From Bacteroidota bacterium (GTDB lineage Bacteria; Bacteroidota; Rhodothermia; Rhodothermales; Rubricoccaceae): a DNA stretch of 64,000 nucleotides. This document shows positions 35,876 to 44,526 of this stretch, one piece after another. Made by a program: the position numbers and the translations under genes. Under the pieces are notes generated by a model. It was not told the DNA's origin, did no database searches, and saw only the letters and a list, made by a program, of their open reading frames with translations. Each line of letters begins with the position of its first letter. Position 1 is the first letter of the stretch. The stretch lies in the NCBI GenBank assembly GCA_039821555.1, contig JBCBNX010000004.1:202616-266615 (forward strand), given 5' to 3'.

Positions 35876-37015
35876 TCAGTCAAAGCGAACCGTTTCGCCC
35901 GTCTGCGCCGAACGGAGCGCCGCGTCGAGGATCTCCATCACGATCAGGTTGGTCGGCAGCGACGAGAGGTCGGTACCGGGCTCGACCTCGCCCCGGACAA
36001 CAGCCGCGAGGTAGGCGAACGGGTCGTCGTGCGGCACCGGCAGCGGCGCGACGGTGGAGCGCGTCTCGGCGTCCTCGCCCTCCAGGCGTACGCGGAGCGT
36101 GGTCGCGTCGTCGGCGTGCGCGAAGCCGGTGCGGCCGTAGACCTCCATGTCTTTGCGGTTGAACGGCCAGTTCCACGACGCTTGCACGATGGCCTGGGCC
36201 TCAGGGTAGGTGAGGATGATCGTCGCCTCGTCGTCCACGAGCGGGTAGACGTCGGGCTTGATCTGCTGCGTGACGGCGGTAACGGAGGTCGGGCGCTGGC
36301 CGTCGAGGAGCCACGTGGCGAGGCCCGCGCCGTAGCAGCCGAAGTCGAACAGTGCCCCCGCGCCGTTGAACTCGGGGTCGATGAGCCAGTCGAGGAACTC
36401 CTCGTTGACACCGATCTCCTGCGGGCCCTTGTGGCCGTCGTGCACGACGATCTTGCGCAGCGGGCCGAGGTCGCCCGCGTCGACGCGGCGCTGCGTCTCG
36501 TGGACGCTCGGGTACCACGTCGTCTCGTAGTTGGTGAGCAGGTGGATGCCCGCCGCCTCAGCGGCCTCGGCCATGGCGCGGGCGTCGTCGAGGCTGATCG
36601 CGAGTGGCTTCTCGACCAGAACGTGGATACCTCTCGCGGCAGCCCTTTCCACGACGGCGCGGTGGTCCTTGATCGTCGTGAAGACGGTCACCGCCTCGGG
36701 CTGGGCGGCGTCGAGCATTGCATCAAGGTCGGCATAGACGAGGTCCATCGCATAGCCGTGCTGCTCGGCGTAGCGCTCGGCGAGGTCGCGGTTGGGCTCC
36801 ACGATGCCGACGATCTCGATGTCGCCGCGGTCCTCGCGCCCGAGGATCCAGTGGACGTGCGTGTGGACGAGCCCAACGACGCCGACACGGACGGGCTGAG
36901 GTTCGTCGGGCGGGGTCTCGTCGGGCGACGCCTCGTCGGCTGTGGACTGTGCGTGCGCGGCATGGGGCAAGGTGAGGAGGAACAGCGCGAACGAGAGAGC
37001 AACGAGTAGGCGCAT
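35876..37015 (-). CDS. Gfo/Idh/MocA family oxidoreductase, exported
   Basis: A protein of 379 residues starting at 37015 with a Sec-type signal peptide (MRLLVALSFALFLLTLPHAA, cleavage after AHAQ). The Rossmann domain follows a Thr/Glu/Pro-rich linker: VRVGVVGLVHTHVHWIL replaces the classic GxGxxG, as in a recognised subfamily with GLVH. EKPLAISLDDARAM carries the conserved EKP lysine, and the C-terminal alpha/beta domain follows (KIVVHDGHKGPQEIG ... DFGCYGAG). Expected NAD(P)-dependent sugar oxidoreductase, exported with its cofactor if the signal is of Tat or Sec type. In an operon with the SGNH hydrolase. Confidence 0.88.
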   Translation of the reverse strand: MRLLVALSFALFLLTLPHAAHAQSTADEASPDETPPDEPQPVRVGVVGLVHTHVHWILGREDRGDIEIVGIVEPNRDLAERYAEQHGYAMDLVYADLDAMLDAAQPEAVTVFTTIKDHRAVVERAAARGIHVLVEKPLAISLDDARAMAEAAEAAGIHLLTNYETTWYPSVHETQRRVDAGDLGPLRKIVVHDGHKGPQEIGVNEEFLDWLIDPEFNGAGALFDFGCYGAGLATWLLDGQRPTSVTAVTQQIKPDVYPLVDDEATIILTYPEAQAIVQASWNWPFNRKDMEVYGRTGFAHADDATTLRVRLEGEDAETRSTVAPLPVPHDDPFAYLAAVVRGEVEPGTDLSSLPTNLIVMEILDAALRSAQTGETVRFD

Positions 37016-37139
37016 GAAAACGGGCGAGCGAGGAAACAGGCGCGGCAAGATAGACCGGCGGCGCAGACCTGCTCGACGCAGCGGATGCGTGCCCAGGCCG
37101 ATCTTGCGGCGCTGTCCACTGAACTCGCTCCCGACCGCT

Positions 37140-38015
37140 GTGCACCGTTGCGCCTTCCTCACCATGGCCGACCCCACCGGCTTCGTCATCGACGACGACC
37201 TCGCCGTGGCGCCGCTCGCCGCGCTCGGCTGGCACGTCGACCGCGTGCCGTGGACGTCGCACGTCGACTGGGACGCCTACGACCTCGTCATTATCCGCTC
37301 GCCGTGGGACTACCAGCATCACGCCGAGGCCTTCCTCACCGTGCTCGCCGAGATCGAGGCGTCGTCGGCGCGGCTAGAGAACCCGCTCGCGCTCGTCCGC
37401 TGGAACCTGGAGAAGGGCTACCTCCGCGACCTCGAAGCGGACAGCATTGCGATCGTCCCGACGGCGTGGTCGCAGGGGCTCGATACCAAACTCGGCGGTG
37501 CGCTCGACAGCTATTTCGACGCCTTCGGCACGGATCAACTCATCGTCAAGCCCACCGTCAGCGCCAACGCCGACGACACGTTCTGGCTCACGCAGCCCCT
37601 CGACGACGCGACGCGCACGACGCTCGCGGCCACGTTCGCGGACCGCGCGTGCATGGTGCAGCCGTTCGTGCCCGCCGTGCTCTCCGAGGGCGAGTTCTCG
37701 CTGTTCTACTTCGCCGGGGCCTACAGCCACACGATCCTGAAGACGCCGAAGCCGAAGGACTTCCGCGTCCAGGAAGAGCACGGCGGCCTCATCCGCGCCA
37801 TCCGTCCCGAGCCCGTCCTCCGCGAGCGCGCCGACGCCGTGATGGCAACGCTGACCCCCGCTCCGCTCTACGCCCGCGTCGACTTTGTGCGGATGCCCGT
37901 CGGCACGTTCGCCGTGATGGAAGTCGAGCTGATCGAACCGGCGCTGTACCTCCGCATGGACGCCGACGCCCCCGAGCGCTTCGCCCACGCCGTCGATGCG
38001 TGGATGAGCGACTAA
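37140..38015 (+). CDS. ATP-grasp domain protein (DcsG-like)
   Basis: A protein of 291 residues if started at GTG 37140, reading MHRCAFLTMADPTGFVIDDD. This start preserves the family N-terminus (xxAFLTxxDxxGFVxDDxL), which the ATG at 37164 would cut. Blocks seen: WDYQHHAEAF, an ATP-grasp segment with IVKPTVSANADDTFW, VQPFVPAVLSEGEFSLFYF, and the C-terminal metal/ATP site (YARVDFVRM ... VMEVELIEPALYLRMD). It resembles ATP-grasp ligases related to the cycloserine-pathway enzyme DcsG, which join carboxylates to amines; the substrate cannot be read from sequence. Divergent from the oxidoreductase gene; its stop overlaps the end of the convergent membrane-protein gene by 4 bases. Confidence 0.85.
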   Translation: MHRCAFLTMADPTGFVIDDDLAVAPLAALGWHVDRVPWTSHVDWDAYDLVIIRSPWDYQHHAEAFLTVLAEIEASSARLENPLALVRWNLEKGYLRDLEADSIAIVPTAWSQGLDTKLGGALDSYFDAFGTDQLIVKPTVSANADDTFWLTQPLDDATRTTLAATFADRACMVQPFVPAVLSEGEFSLFYFAGAYSHTILKTPKPKDFRVQEEHGGLIRAIRPEPVLRERADAVMATLTPAPLYARVDFVRMPVGTFAVMEVELIEPALYLRMDADAPERFAHAVDAWMSD

Positions 38016-38449
38016 GTTGTCGTGAGCAGGTCGCGCGAGCGCCATTCCACGAAGCCCAGGCCACCCACATAGATCGCCTCGCCCAGCAGGTGCAGCAGGC
38101 CCGTCGGCCCAATGGTAGCGCGGTGCAGTACAACGAGCGCGATGCAGACGAGCGGCCACGCCATGTTGGCGCTCGCCAGCAGCGAGAGCAGCGGCTCCGG
38201 CCGCACCGTACGACGCGCCAGCGAGAGGGAGAACGACCCGTACACGAGGTTCATCACCCCGGTGAAGAGCAGAACGCTCCGTGGGAGTCCGTGCAGGTCG
38301 GCGAGCCACCCACTCAGCGCGAGCACCAGCACCCCCACGGCCAGTGCCCCACTGCAGTCGATCCAGAGCAGGTTGCGGCGCCAGGTCACCTCAGGCGGAA
38401 AAGTGCTGTGTAGAAGCCCGACGGTGTTTGCCGGCCGGATTGCCAGCAC
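38012..38449 (-). CDS. Small integral membrane protein, unknown
   Basis: About 145 residues from a GTG at 38449 preceded by a GGGGGAG stretch; a further GTG at 38485 lies inside the dispersed hairpin repeat. Four TM helices are visible: ALAVGVLVLALSGWL, SVLLFTGVMNLVYGSFSL, LLASANMAWPLVCIALVVL and a C-terminal LLHLLGEAIYVGGLGF. It ends WRSRDLLTTT. No family recognised with certainty. The 3' end overlaps the convergent ATP-grasp gene by 4 bases. The N-terminus is uncertain because a repeat element inserted next to it. Confidence 0.6.
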   Translation of the reverse strand: MLAIRPANTVGLLHSTFPPEVTWRRNLLWIDCSGALAVGVLVLALSGWLADLHGLPRSVLLFTGVMNLVYGSFSLSLARRTVRPEPLLSLLASANMAWPLVCIALVVLHRATIGPTGLLHLLGEAIYVGGLGFVEWRSRDLLTTT

Positions 38450-38560
38450 GGCTCCCCCCCTGCTTGTATGCCTGCAACGGCGCACAAGCTGTCTCCGTCG
38501 CCCCCGAGGGGGACAGTCCGAGGGACGGAGGTTGGCAGAACGGAGACGGGGCGGGGCGGC
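38448..38560 (+). repeat. Dispersed intergenic hairpin repeat, copy 3 (degenerate left arm)
   Basis: It matches copies 1 and 2 through GGCTCCCC..CTGCTTGTA.GCCTGC.ACGGCGCACAAGCTGTC and the right arm GAGGGGGACAGTCCGAGG. The left arm reads CTGTCTCCGTC, so the hairpin is imperfect. It lies between the small membrane protein gene and ilvE. Confidence 0.72.
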
Positions 38561-38645
38561 GATTCGTGCACCGTCCTTCGGCCTACGCCTTCACCACCTT
38601 GACAGCCCGAGGCGGCTTCGCTTCCTGCTCCTCCCTTCGAACTTC

Positions 38646-39602
38646 CTACGCTTCGGCGGCCGCCGTTTCGCGCACGGTGTCGGACGCCTCTTCGTTGACG
38701 AAGGTGAGCCAGCCGTGCGGGTTGTCCGTGTCGCGCAGCGCGCTAAAGTAGGCGTCCTGGATCTGCTTCGTGATCGGGCCGCGCGAGCCGGAGCCGATCT
38801 GGTAGCGGTCGACGGAGCGGATCGGCGTGACCTCGGCGGCGGTGCCGGTGAAGAACAACTCGTCGGCCACGTAGAGCGCCTCGCGTGGGATGCTCGCCTC
38901 CTTGATCTCGTAGCCCATCGACTCCGCGAGCGTGATGACCGTGTTGCGCGTGATGCCGGGCAGGATCGAGAGGCCGGTCGGCGCGGTGTGGAGTACGCCG
39001 TCTTTGATGACGAACAGGTTCTCGCCCGAGCCCTCGGAGAGGTAGCCGTCGACGGAGAGCGCGATGCCTTCGGTGAAGCCGTTGAGCACGGCCTCCATCT
39101 TGATGAGCGACGCGTTGAGGTAGTTACCGCCCGCCTTGGCGAGGCTCGGCGTGGTGTTCGGCGCGTTGCGGTTCCACGTCGACACCTGCACGTCGACGCC
39201 CTGCTCGATGGCCTCGTCGCCGAGGTACTTGCCCCAGTCCCACACGGCGATGAACGTCTCGACGTAGTTCTTGAGCGGGTTGACGCCCATGCTGCCCATG
39301 CCGCGGTAGATCACGGGGCGGATGTAGCAGCTTTCGAGGCCGCTCGCGTGGATCGTGTCGACGACGGCCTGGTTCAGCGCGGCGAGGTCATAGCCCGAGT
39401 CCATGCGGTGGATCTTCGCCGAGTCGATGAGCCGCTGCATGTGCTCCGGAAGGCGGAAGACGGCCGGGCCGCGCGCGGTGTCGTAGGCGCGGACGCCCTC
39501 GAAGACGGACGAGCCGTAGTGGACGACGTGCGAGAGGACGTGGATGGTGGCGTCTTCGTAGGCGACGAGGTCGCCGTTGAACCAGATCTTCGGGTGCGAC
39601 AT
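38646..39602 (-). CDS. ilvE: Branched-chain amino acid aminotransferase
   Basis: A protein of 318 residues, usual length for bacterial class IV aminotransferases. HYGSSVFEGVRAY at 28-40, catalytic PLP lysine Lys156 in SLAKAGGNYLNASL, GYLSEGSGENLFVIKDG (phosphate-cup region) and ELFFTGTAAEVTPI (specificity loop) are present. It transfers amino groups between glutamate and the keto acids of Val, Leu and Ile in the cytoplasm. The SEGSGEN and GTAAEVTP signatures favour IlvE over D-amino-acid transaminase or PabC. It appears monocistronic; other ilv/leu genes are not nearby. Confidence 0.95.
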   Translation of the reverse strand: MSHPKIWFNGDLVAYEDATIHVLSHVVHYGSSVFEGVRAYDTARGPAVFRLPEHMQRLIDSAKIHRMDSGYDLAALNQAVVDTIHASGLESCYIRPVIYRGMGSMGVNPLKNYVETFIAVWDWGKYLGDEAIEQGVDVQVSTWNRNAPNTTPSLAKAGGNYLNASLIKMEAVLNGFTEGIALSVDGYLSEGSGENLFVIKDGVLHTAPTGLSILPGITRNTVITLAESMGYEIKEASIPREALYVADELFFTGTAAEVTPIRSVDRYQIGSGSRGPITKQIQDAYFSALRDTDNPHGWLTFVNEEASDTVRETAAAEA

Positions 39603-39794
39603 GACAGCAGGGCGTACGGGCTGAAGGGAAGGGCGGAAGGGCCACCCGGAACCGAGAGGGTGGTTGTCAGGATCCGCAGAGAAGTTGGGCTGCTCAAAAT
39701 ACGGCGCGGTGCTTCTTCACCAGAAGCGCTTCCGGCGAAGAATCGACGCTGCTCAGCTACGTAAGAGGGCTAGGGTAGCGCCGCGCTCTGCGGG

Positions 39795-41432
39795 CTACGA
39801 GAACACGGTCCAGACGATGATCACCGCGAGGATGAGCAGGCCCGTGAGCGCGAGGTCGAGGCGACGGCGCTGCGGATTCGAGAAGGCGGAGGCCGTGATC
39901 AGATCGTCCTGTCTCTGGGCGAGCGTCTGCTCGTCGGCGGTGGCGAAGGTGAGCCCGGCGATCTGCTCGCGCGAGGGCGGGGCCGTGGCGAGGCTCACCG
40001 CGACCAGCACGGTCGTGCAGATCACGAACAGCACGATGGCGAAGTGCAGGAAGTTGATCTCGGTGAAGAAGCCTGCTTCCATCCCAGCCGACTCCATCGT
40101 GAGGCGCGCCAGGCCGAGCACGAAGCCCGTCAGCAACGACGCGAGCGCGCCGGGGGCGTTGAGGCGGCTCCACAGCAGCCCGAAGAGGAACACCGCCGCG
40201 ATCGGCGGCGCGATGTAGGCCTGCACCGACTGGAGGTAGACGTACAGCCCCCCCTCGGCCGCCTCGACGAGCGGAATCCACATCAGGCCGAGCACCGTCA
40301 GCACCACCGTCGAGAGGCGGCCGACCCACACGAGCCGCTGCTCGCTGGCGTCGGGGTTGAGCTTCTTGTAGACGTCCCACGTGATGAGCGTCGAGCACGA
40401 GTTGAACACGCTCGACAGGCTCGACATGAGCGCAGCGAGCAGCCCCGCGATCACGAGGCCGCGCAGGCCCGCCGGGAGGAGCGCCGCCACGAGCGTCGGT
40501 AGTGCCTCGTTCTCGTCGGCGAGCGTGATGGTGCCGTTCTGCGTGAGCACGTAGGCGATCAGGCCCGGCAGCACGAAGAGGAACAGCGGCAGCAGCTTCA
40601 GGATGCCCGCGAAGATGGTCCCGCGCCGTGCCTCGTCGATGTTCTTCGCCGAGAGCGTCCGCTGCACGATGAACTGGTCCGTGCACCAGTACCACACGCC
40701 CAGGATCGGCGCGCCGAAGAGGATGCCCGTCCATGGGAAGTCGGGGTCGGTCATCGGCTTCCACATGCTCAGAAAACCATCGGGCACGCCCTCGGCCAGC
40801 CCGCTCCAGCCGCCGATGGCGCTCAGGCCGAGGAGCGTCACGGCGAGCGAACCGCCGATGAGCACGAACGTCTGGATGAGGTCGGTGTAGAGCACCGCGC
40901 GCAGGCCGCCGAAGACGGTGTAGGCGCCTGTCGCCACGACCACGATGAGCGCGCCCGTCCAAAACTCGACGCCGACGGCGCTGAAGACGACCGCCCCCGC
41001 GAAGATGGTCACGGAGATCTTCGTCAGCACGTAGGCGATGATCGAAATGGTGGCGAGGTACCACCGCGCGCCTGCCGAGTAGCGCTTCTCCAGAAACTCG
41101 GGCATCGTGAAGACGCCGCTCTTGATGTAGAACGGCACAAACACCCACCCGAGCAGCAGCAGGATGAGCGACGCGAGCACTTCGAACTGCCCCGGCGCGA
41201 CACCCGACACGGCGCCCGACCCGGCAAGCCCCACGAGGTGCTCCGAGCCGATGTTCGACGCGAAGAGCGACGCCCCAATCACGAACCAGCCGACGTTGCG
41301 TCCAGCGAGGAAGTAGTCGGCGGAGTCCTCGCTCGCAGCGCGTCGCCGCTCGCGGATCGTGGCCCCGATGGCGACGCCGAAGACGACGAGGAAATAGAGG
41401 CCGACGACGGCCCAGTCGAGCGTGGCGAGCAT
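39795..41432 (-). CDS. Sodium/solute symporter (SSS family, vSGLT-like)
   Basis: A protein of 545 residues from the ATG at 41432 (MLATLDWAVVGLYFLVVFGV); the open frame upstream to 41759 is antisense to galM and lacks TM segments. About 13-14 TM helices. SSS hallmarks: YFLAGRNVGWFVIGASLFASN near the N-terminus with SNIGSEHLVGLAGSGA, the GGLRAVLYTDLIQ segment, and WYWCTDQFIVQRTLSAKN. These match sodium/galactose-type (vSGLT) transporters. The divergent aldose 1-epimerase gene supports a sugar substrate. It acts in the inner membrane as a Na+-coupled importer. Confidence 0.92.
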   Translation of the reverse strand: MLATLDWAVVGLYFLVVFGVAIGATIRERRRAASEDSADYFLAGRNVGWFVIGASLFASNIGSEHLVGLAGSGAVSGVAPGQFEVLASLILLLLGWVFVPFYIKSGVFTMPEFLEKRYSAGARWYLATISIIAYVLTKISVTIFAGAVVFSAVGVEFWTGALIVVVATGAYTVFGGLRAVLYTDLIQTFVLIGGSLAVTLLGLSAIGGWSGLAEGVPDGFLSMWKPMTDPDFPWTGILFGAPILGVWYWCTDQFIVQRTLSAKNIDEARRGTIFAGILKLLPLFLFVLPGLIAYVLTQNGTITLADENEALPTLVAALLPAGLRGLVIAGLLAALMSSLSSVFNSCSTLITWDVYKKLNPDASEQRLVWVGRLSTVVLTVLGLMWIPLVEAAEGGLYVYLQSVQAYIAPPIAAVFLFGLLWSRLNAPGALASLLTGFVLGLARLTMESAGMEAGFFTEINFLHFAIVLFVICTTVLVAVSLATAPPSREQIAGLTFATADEQTLAQRQDDLITASAFSNPQRRRLDLALTGLLILAVIIVWTVFS

Positions 41433-41544
41433 GGGAGTGCAGACAGGGTGGGGGAAACGACCAGGGAGTATAGCGCCCCGTTTAGGACAAGGGGAAGGGT
41501 CCCGGTGTTTGGCCGGACGATGGGCGGGCCGCGCGGCGCTCCCC

Positions 41545-41584
41545 ATATCGACCGGCACGTTGGCATGTCGACCGGCACGTTGGC
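41545..41584. repeat. 20-bp tandem duplication
   Basis: ATATCGACCGGCACGTTGGC and ATGTCGACCGGCACGTTGGC are adjacent (one difference) in the divergent spacer between the symporter gene and galM, so they may lie in or near either promoter. Confidence 0.8.
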
Positions 41585-41670
41585 GTCGGTCGCGCCAGGC
41601 CCTCGGGATCTTGGTCGTGCCGTACGGTGTCGGGATTGCCCGTCCCATTCGCCCTCTCTCCCTTGTGCCC

Positions 41671-42711
41671 GTGCCTGACCGACTTGCCGCCGAACCCTGG
41701 GGCCTGCTGCCCGACGGCTCCCGCGCTACCCTCTTCACCCTCCGCAACGCCCGCGGCACGACCGTGCAGGTGAGCGACTTCGGCGCGCTCCTCGTCTCGA
41801 TCCGAACCGCAGACCAGCACGGCGACTTCGAGGAGATCGCGCGCGGGACGCAGCGCTGCGCCGACTACCACCACAACCCGGCGTGCTTCGGCGCGCTCGT
41901 GGGCCGCGTGGCCAACCGGATCGGGTACGGGCGGTTCACGCTCGACGGGCAGACCTACGAGGTGGCGTGCAACAATGGCCCGCACCACATCCACGGGGGC
42001 GCGCACGGCTTCCACCAACACGCCTGGGCGGCTGAGCCGTTCGAGACGCTCACCACAAGCGGGGTCGTGCTCACCCGGGTGAGTCCCGATGGGGAGGAAG
42101 GCTACCCCGGCGCGCTCGCCGTGACGGCGACCTACACACTCACAGACGACGATGCGCTCACGCTCGACCTGCACGCCACGACCGACGCGCCCACGCTTGT
42201 CAACCTGACGCAGCACACCTACTTCAACCTCGACGGCCCCGATGCCGACGTGCGGGAGCACCGCCTCACGGTCCACGCAGACGCCTTTCTCCCGACGGAC
42301 GCGACGTATCTCCCGACCGGCGAAATCCGCCCCGTGGACGGCACGCCGTTCGACCTACGCACACCAACGCGGCTCGGCGACCGACTCGCCGCCGATGTGG
42401 TTGCCGCCGACGCGCAGCTCACGCTTGCCAACGGCTACGATCACAACTACGTGCTCGGCATGACGCCGACGTCTGCCCCGGAGCTGGCTGCCGAAGTCAG
42501 AGCCCCGTCGAGCGGGCGCACCCTCGCCGTGTGGACGACCGAGCCCGGCATCCAGGTGTTCACCGGGCACGGGCCGCACGCCGCGCTCGCGCTTGAAACG
42601 CAGCACTTCCCGGATGCGCCGAATCAGCCGGGCTTTCCGTCGATTGTGCTGCGGCCGGGCGAGACCTACGCCTCGCAGACGCGCTTCCGGTTCGGTGTGC
42701 AGGCCGCGTAG
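41671..42711 (+). CDS. galM: Aldose 1-epimerase (galactose mutarotase)
   Basis: A protein of 346 residues from a GTG at 41671 (an alternative GTG at 41665 adds two residues). Family blocks are in order: VQVSDFGALLVSI, FGALVGRVANRIGYGRF, NNGPHHIHGGAHGFHQHAW (substrate-binding His), NLTQHTYFNLDG (catalytic His region), NGYDHNYVLG, and GIQVFTGHG near the C-terminus, with a glutamate in the TTEPGIQ stretch. It interconverts alpha and beta anomers of galactose or glucose. It is divergent from the SSS symporter with which it likely shares sugar uptake; it lies tail-to-tail with fabG, 4 bases apart. Confidence 0.92.
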   Translation: MPDRLAAEPWGLLPDGSRATLFTLRNARGTTVQVSDFGALLVSIRTADQHGDFEEIARGTQRCADYHHNPACFGALVGRVANRIGYGRFTLDGQTYEVACNNGPHHIHGGAHGFHQHAWAAEPFETLTTSGVVLTRVSPDGEEGYPGALAVTATYTLTDDDALTLDLHATTDAPTLVNLTQHTYFNLDGPDADVREHRLTVHADAFLPTDATYLPTGEIRPVDGTPFDLRTPTRLGDRLAADVVAADAQLTLANGYDHNYVLGMTPTSAPELAAEVRAPSSGRTLAVWTTEPGIQVFTGHGPHAALALETQHFPDAPNQPGFPSIVLRPGETYASQTRFRFGVQAA

Positions 42712-42715
42712 CCCT

Positions 42716-43462
42716 TTACATCGCGAGGCCCCCGTCGACGTGGAGGACGTGGCCGGTGATGTAGCGCGCGGCGTCGGAGGCGAGGAAGACCGCGGCGGCG
42801 GCGATGTCGGCGGGGTCGCCGAGGCGCTTGAGCGGAAGATTAGCCATCAGCGCGTCGCGGGCGGCGTCGCCGAGCTCCGAGGTCATGTCGGTCTGGATGT
42901 AGCCGGGTGCGATCACGTTGGCCGTCACGCCCCGCCCGCCGAGTTCCTTAGCGAGGCTCTTTGTGAAGCCGATGATGCCCGCCTTTGACGCGGCGTAGTT
43001 CGCCTGCCCCGGGTTGCCCATCACGCCCACCACCGACGACACATTGATGACGGTGCCGCCGCGCTGCTTCATCATCGGGCGGTAGACGGCCTTCGAGAAG
43101 TTGAACACGCTCTTGAGGTTCGTCTCGATGACGGCGTCCCAGTCGTCCTCGCTCATGCGGATGAGGAGCGTGTCGCGCGTGATGCCCGCGTTGTTGACGA
43201 GCACGTCGAGTTGACCCCAGGCACCCAGAAGGCCCTTGACGGCCTCCTCGGCGGCGCTCATCTCGGCGGCATCGCCCTGGAAGGCCATTGCCTCGACGCC
43301 GCGCCCCTGAAGCTCCGCGACGAGCGCGTCGGCGGTCTCGGTGGACGAGCGGTAGGTGAACGCGACCTTCGCACCCGCGTCGGCGAAGGCTTCCACGATG
43401 GCGCGGCCGATCCCGCGCGTGCCGCCCGTCACCAGCGCTGTTTTTCCTGCAAGTGAAGCCAT
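42716..43462 (-). CDS. fabG: 3-oxoacyl-[acyl-carrier-protein] reductase
   Basis: A protein of 248 residues, standard FabG length. TGGTRGIG (12-19) is the NADPH-binding turn and NNAG (90-93) is conserved. The catalytic triad is Ser143 (NVSSVVG), Tyr156 and Lys160 (YAASKAG). The C-terminus has APGYIQTDMT and ends GHVLHVDGGLAM. It reduces beta-ketoacyl-ACP in fatty-acid elongation. Third in a fabH-fabD-fabG minus-strand operon (49 bases after fabD). acpP and fabF do not follow; galM lies there convergently. Confidence 0.97.
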   Translation of the reverse strand: MASLAGKTALVTGGTRGIGRAIVEAFADAGAKVAFTYRSSTETADALVAELQGRGVEAMAFQGDAAEMSAAEEAVKGLLGAWGQLDVLVNNAGITRDTLLIRMSEDDWDAVIETNLKSVFNFSKAVYRPMMKQRGGTVINVSSVVGVMGNPGQANYAASKAGIIGFTKSLAKELGGRGVTANVIAPGYIQTDMTSELGDAARDALMANLPLKRLGDPADIAAAAVFLASDAARYITGHVLHVDGGLAM

Positions 43463-43511
43463 GAGTCAAGGAGGTAAAGTCTGAGGGGGAATTGGAGAGA
43501 GCAGAGGAGTG

Positions 43512-44426
43512 TCAGCCAAAGTTGTCAACCGCCCCAGCTTGCGCGGTGTCGGCTTGGCGTCCGAGCGTGCGCTTGACGAGCCCGGAGAGCACCTTGCCGG
43601 AGCCGACCTCCACGAAGCGCGTCGCGCCGTCGTCCTGAATGCGGCTGAGCGACTGCGACCAGCGAACGGGTGCGGTGAGTTGCTCGATGAGGCGGCGGCG
43701 GATCTCGTCGGGGTCGGTGGTGGGGGCCGCGGTCACGTTGAGCACGACTGGGCAGCGCGGCGTCTGGATGTCGAGCGCGTCGAGCGTGGCGGCGAACGCG
43801 GCCTGGGCGTCGGCCATGAGGGGCGAGTGGAAGGCCCCGCTCACCGAGAGCGGCAGCACGCGCTTGGCGCTGGCTTCGCTGAAGGCGTCCATCGCACGCT
43901 CCACCGCCGCCACGTCGCCCGAGACGACGACTTGGCCGGGCGCGTTGTAGTTGGCCGGCACGACCACGCCGTCGCCCGCGGCCGACACGTCCGTGCAGAT
44001 CTGCTCCACGGCGGCGTCTTCGAGGCCAAGCACGGCGACCATCGTGCCAGCGCGAGCCTCTGCCATCAACTCGCTGCGGCGGCGCACCACGCGGAGGCCG
44101 TCGGTGAACGAGAAGGCCCCGGCCGCTGCAAGGGCGCTGTATTCGCCGAGGCTATGCCCGGCCGTGACGGCAGGGTGCTGGCCGCGGGCTTCGAGGATGG
44201 CAAACGCGGCGAGGCTGTGCGTGTAGAGCGCGGGCTGCGTGTATTCCGTCTCCGTGAGCCGCATCTCGGCGTCCTCGGCACTGCCGAACATCAGGCTGGT
44301 CAACGAGAAGCCAAGCGTGGCGTCGGCCTCGTCGAACACGGCTTTGGCTTCGGGAAACGACAGCGCGAGGTCAGCACCCATCCCAACGAACTGGGAGCCC
44401 TGGCCGGGGAAGAGGTAAGCGAGCAT
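43512..44426 (-). CDS. fabD: Malonyl CoA-acyl carrier protein transacylase
   Basis: A protein of 304 residues starting MLAYLFPGQGSQFVGMG, with the family's FPGQGSQ at 6-12. The active-site serine is Ser92 in GHSLGEYSAL, the catalytic histidine is His200 in SGAFHSPLM, and SGDVAAVERAM and VEVGSGKVLSGLVKR complete the fold. It loads malonyl groups onto ACP. Middle gene of the fab operon; it is 100 bases downstream of fabH. Confidence 0.97.
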   Translation of the reverse strand: MLAYLFPGQGSQFVGMGADLALSFPEAKAVFDEADATLGFSLTSLMFGSAEDAEMRLTETEYTQPALYTHSLAAFAILEARGQHPAVTAGHSLGEYSALAAAGAFSFTDGLRVVRRRSELMAEARAGTMVAVLGLEDAAVEQICTDVSAAGDGVVVPANYNAPGQVVVSGDVAAVERAMDAFSEASAKRVLPLSVSGAFHSPLMADAQAAFAATLDALDIQTPRCPVVLNVTAAPTTDPDEIRRRLIEQLTAPVRWSQSLSRIQDDGATRFVEVGSGKVLSGLVKRTLGRQADTAQAGAVDNFG

Positions 44427-44526
44427 GGGGGAAGTGAGGGGTGAAGAGTTTGACGGGCGAAGCCGATGTGGCGCGGCTAGAGAAAGAGCTCACGGTGAGC
44501 CAGGCGGGCGGGACTGCCACCCACTT

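Noticed and set aside
36949-36965. TGTGCG followed by TGCGCGGCA within the oxidoreductase signal-peptide region
   Set aside because: The second arm does not match and it lies inside a coding region, so it is not another promoter block.
38483-38485. GTG 38485 as start of the small membrane protein
   Set aside because: It lies within the dispersed repeat and adds basic residues of no family value; GTG 38449 has a better purine-rich site, though the start stays uncertain.
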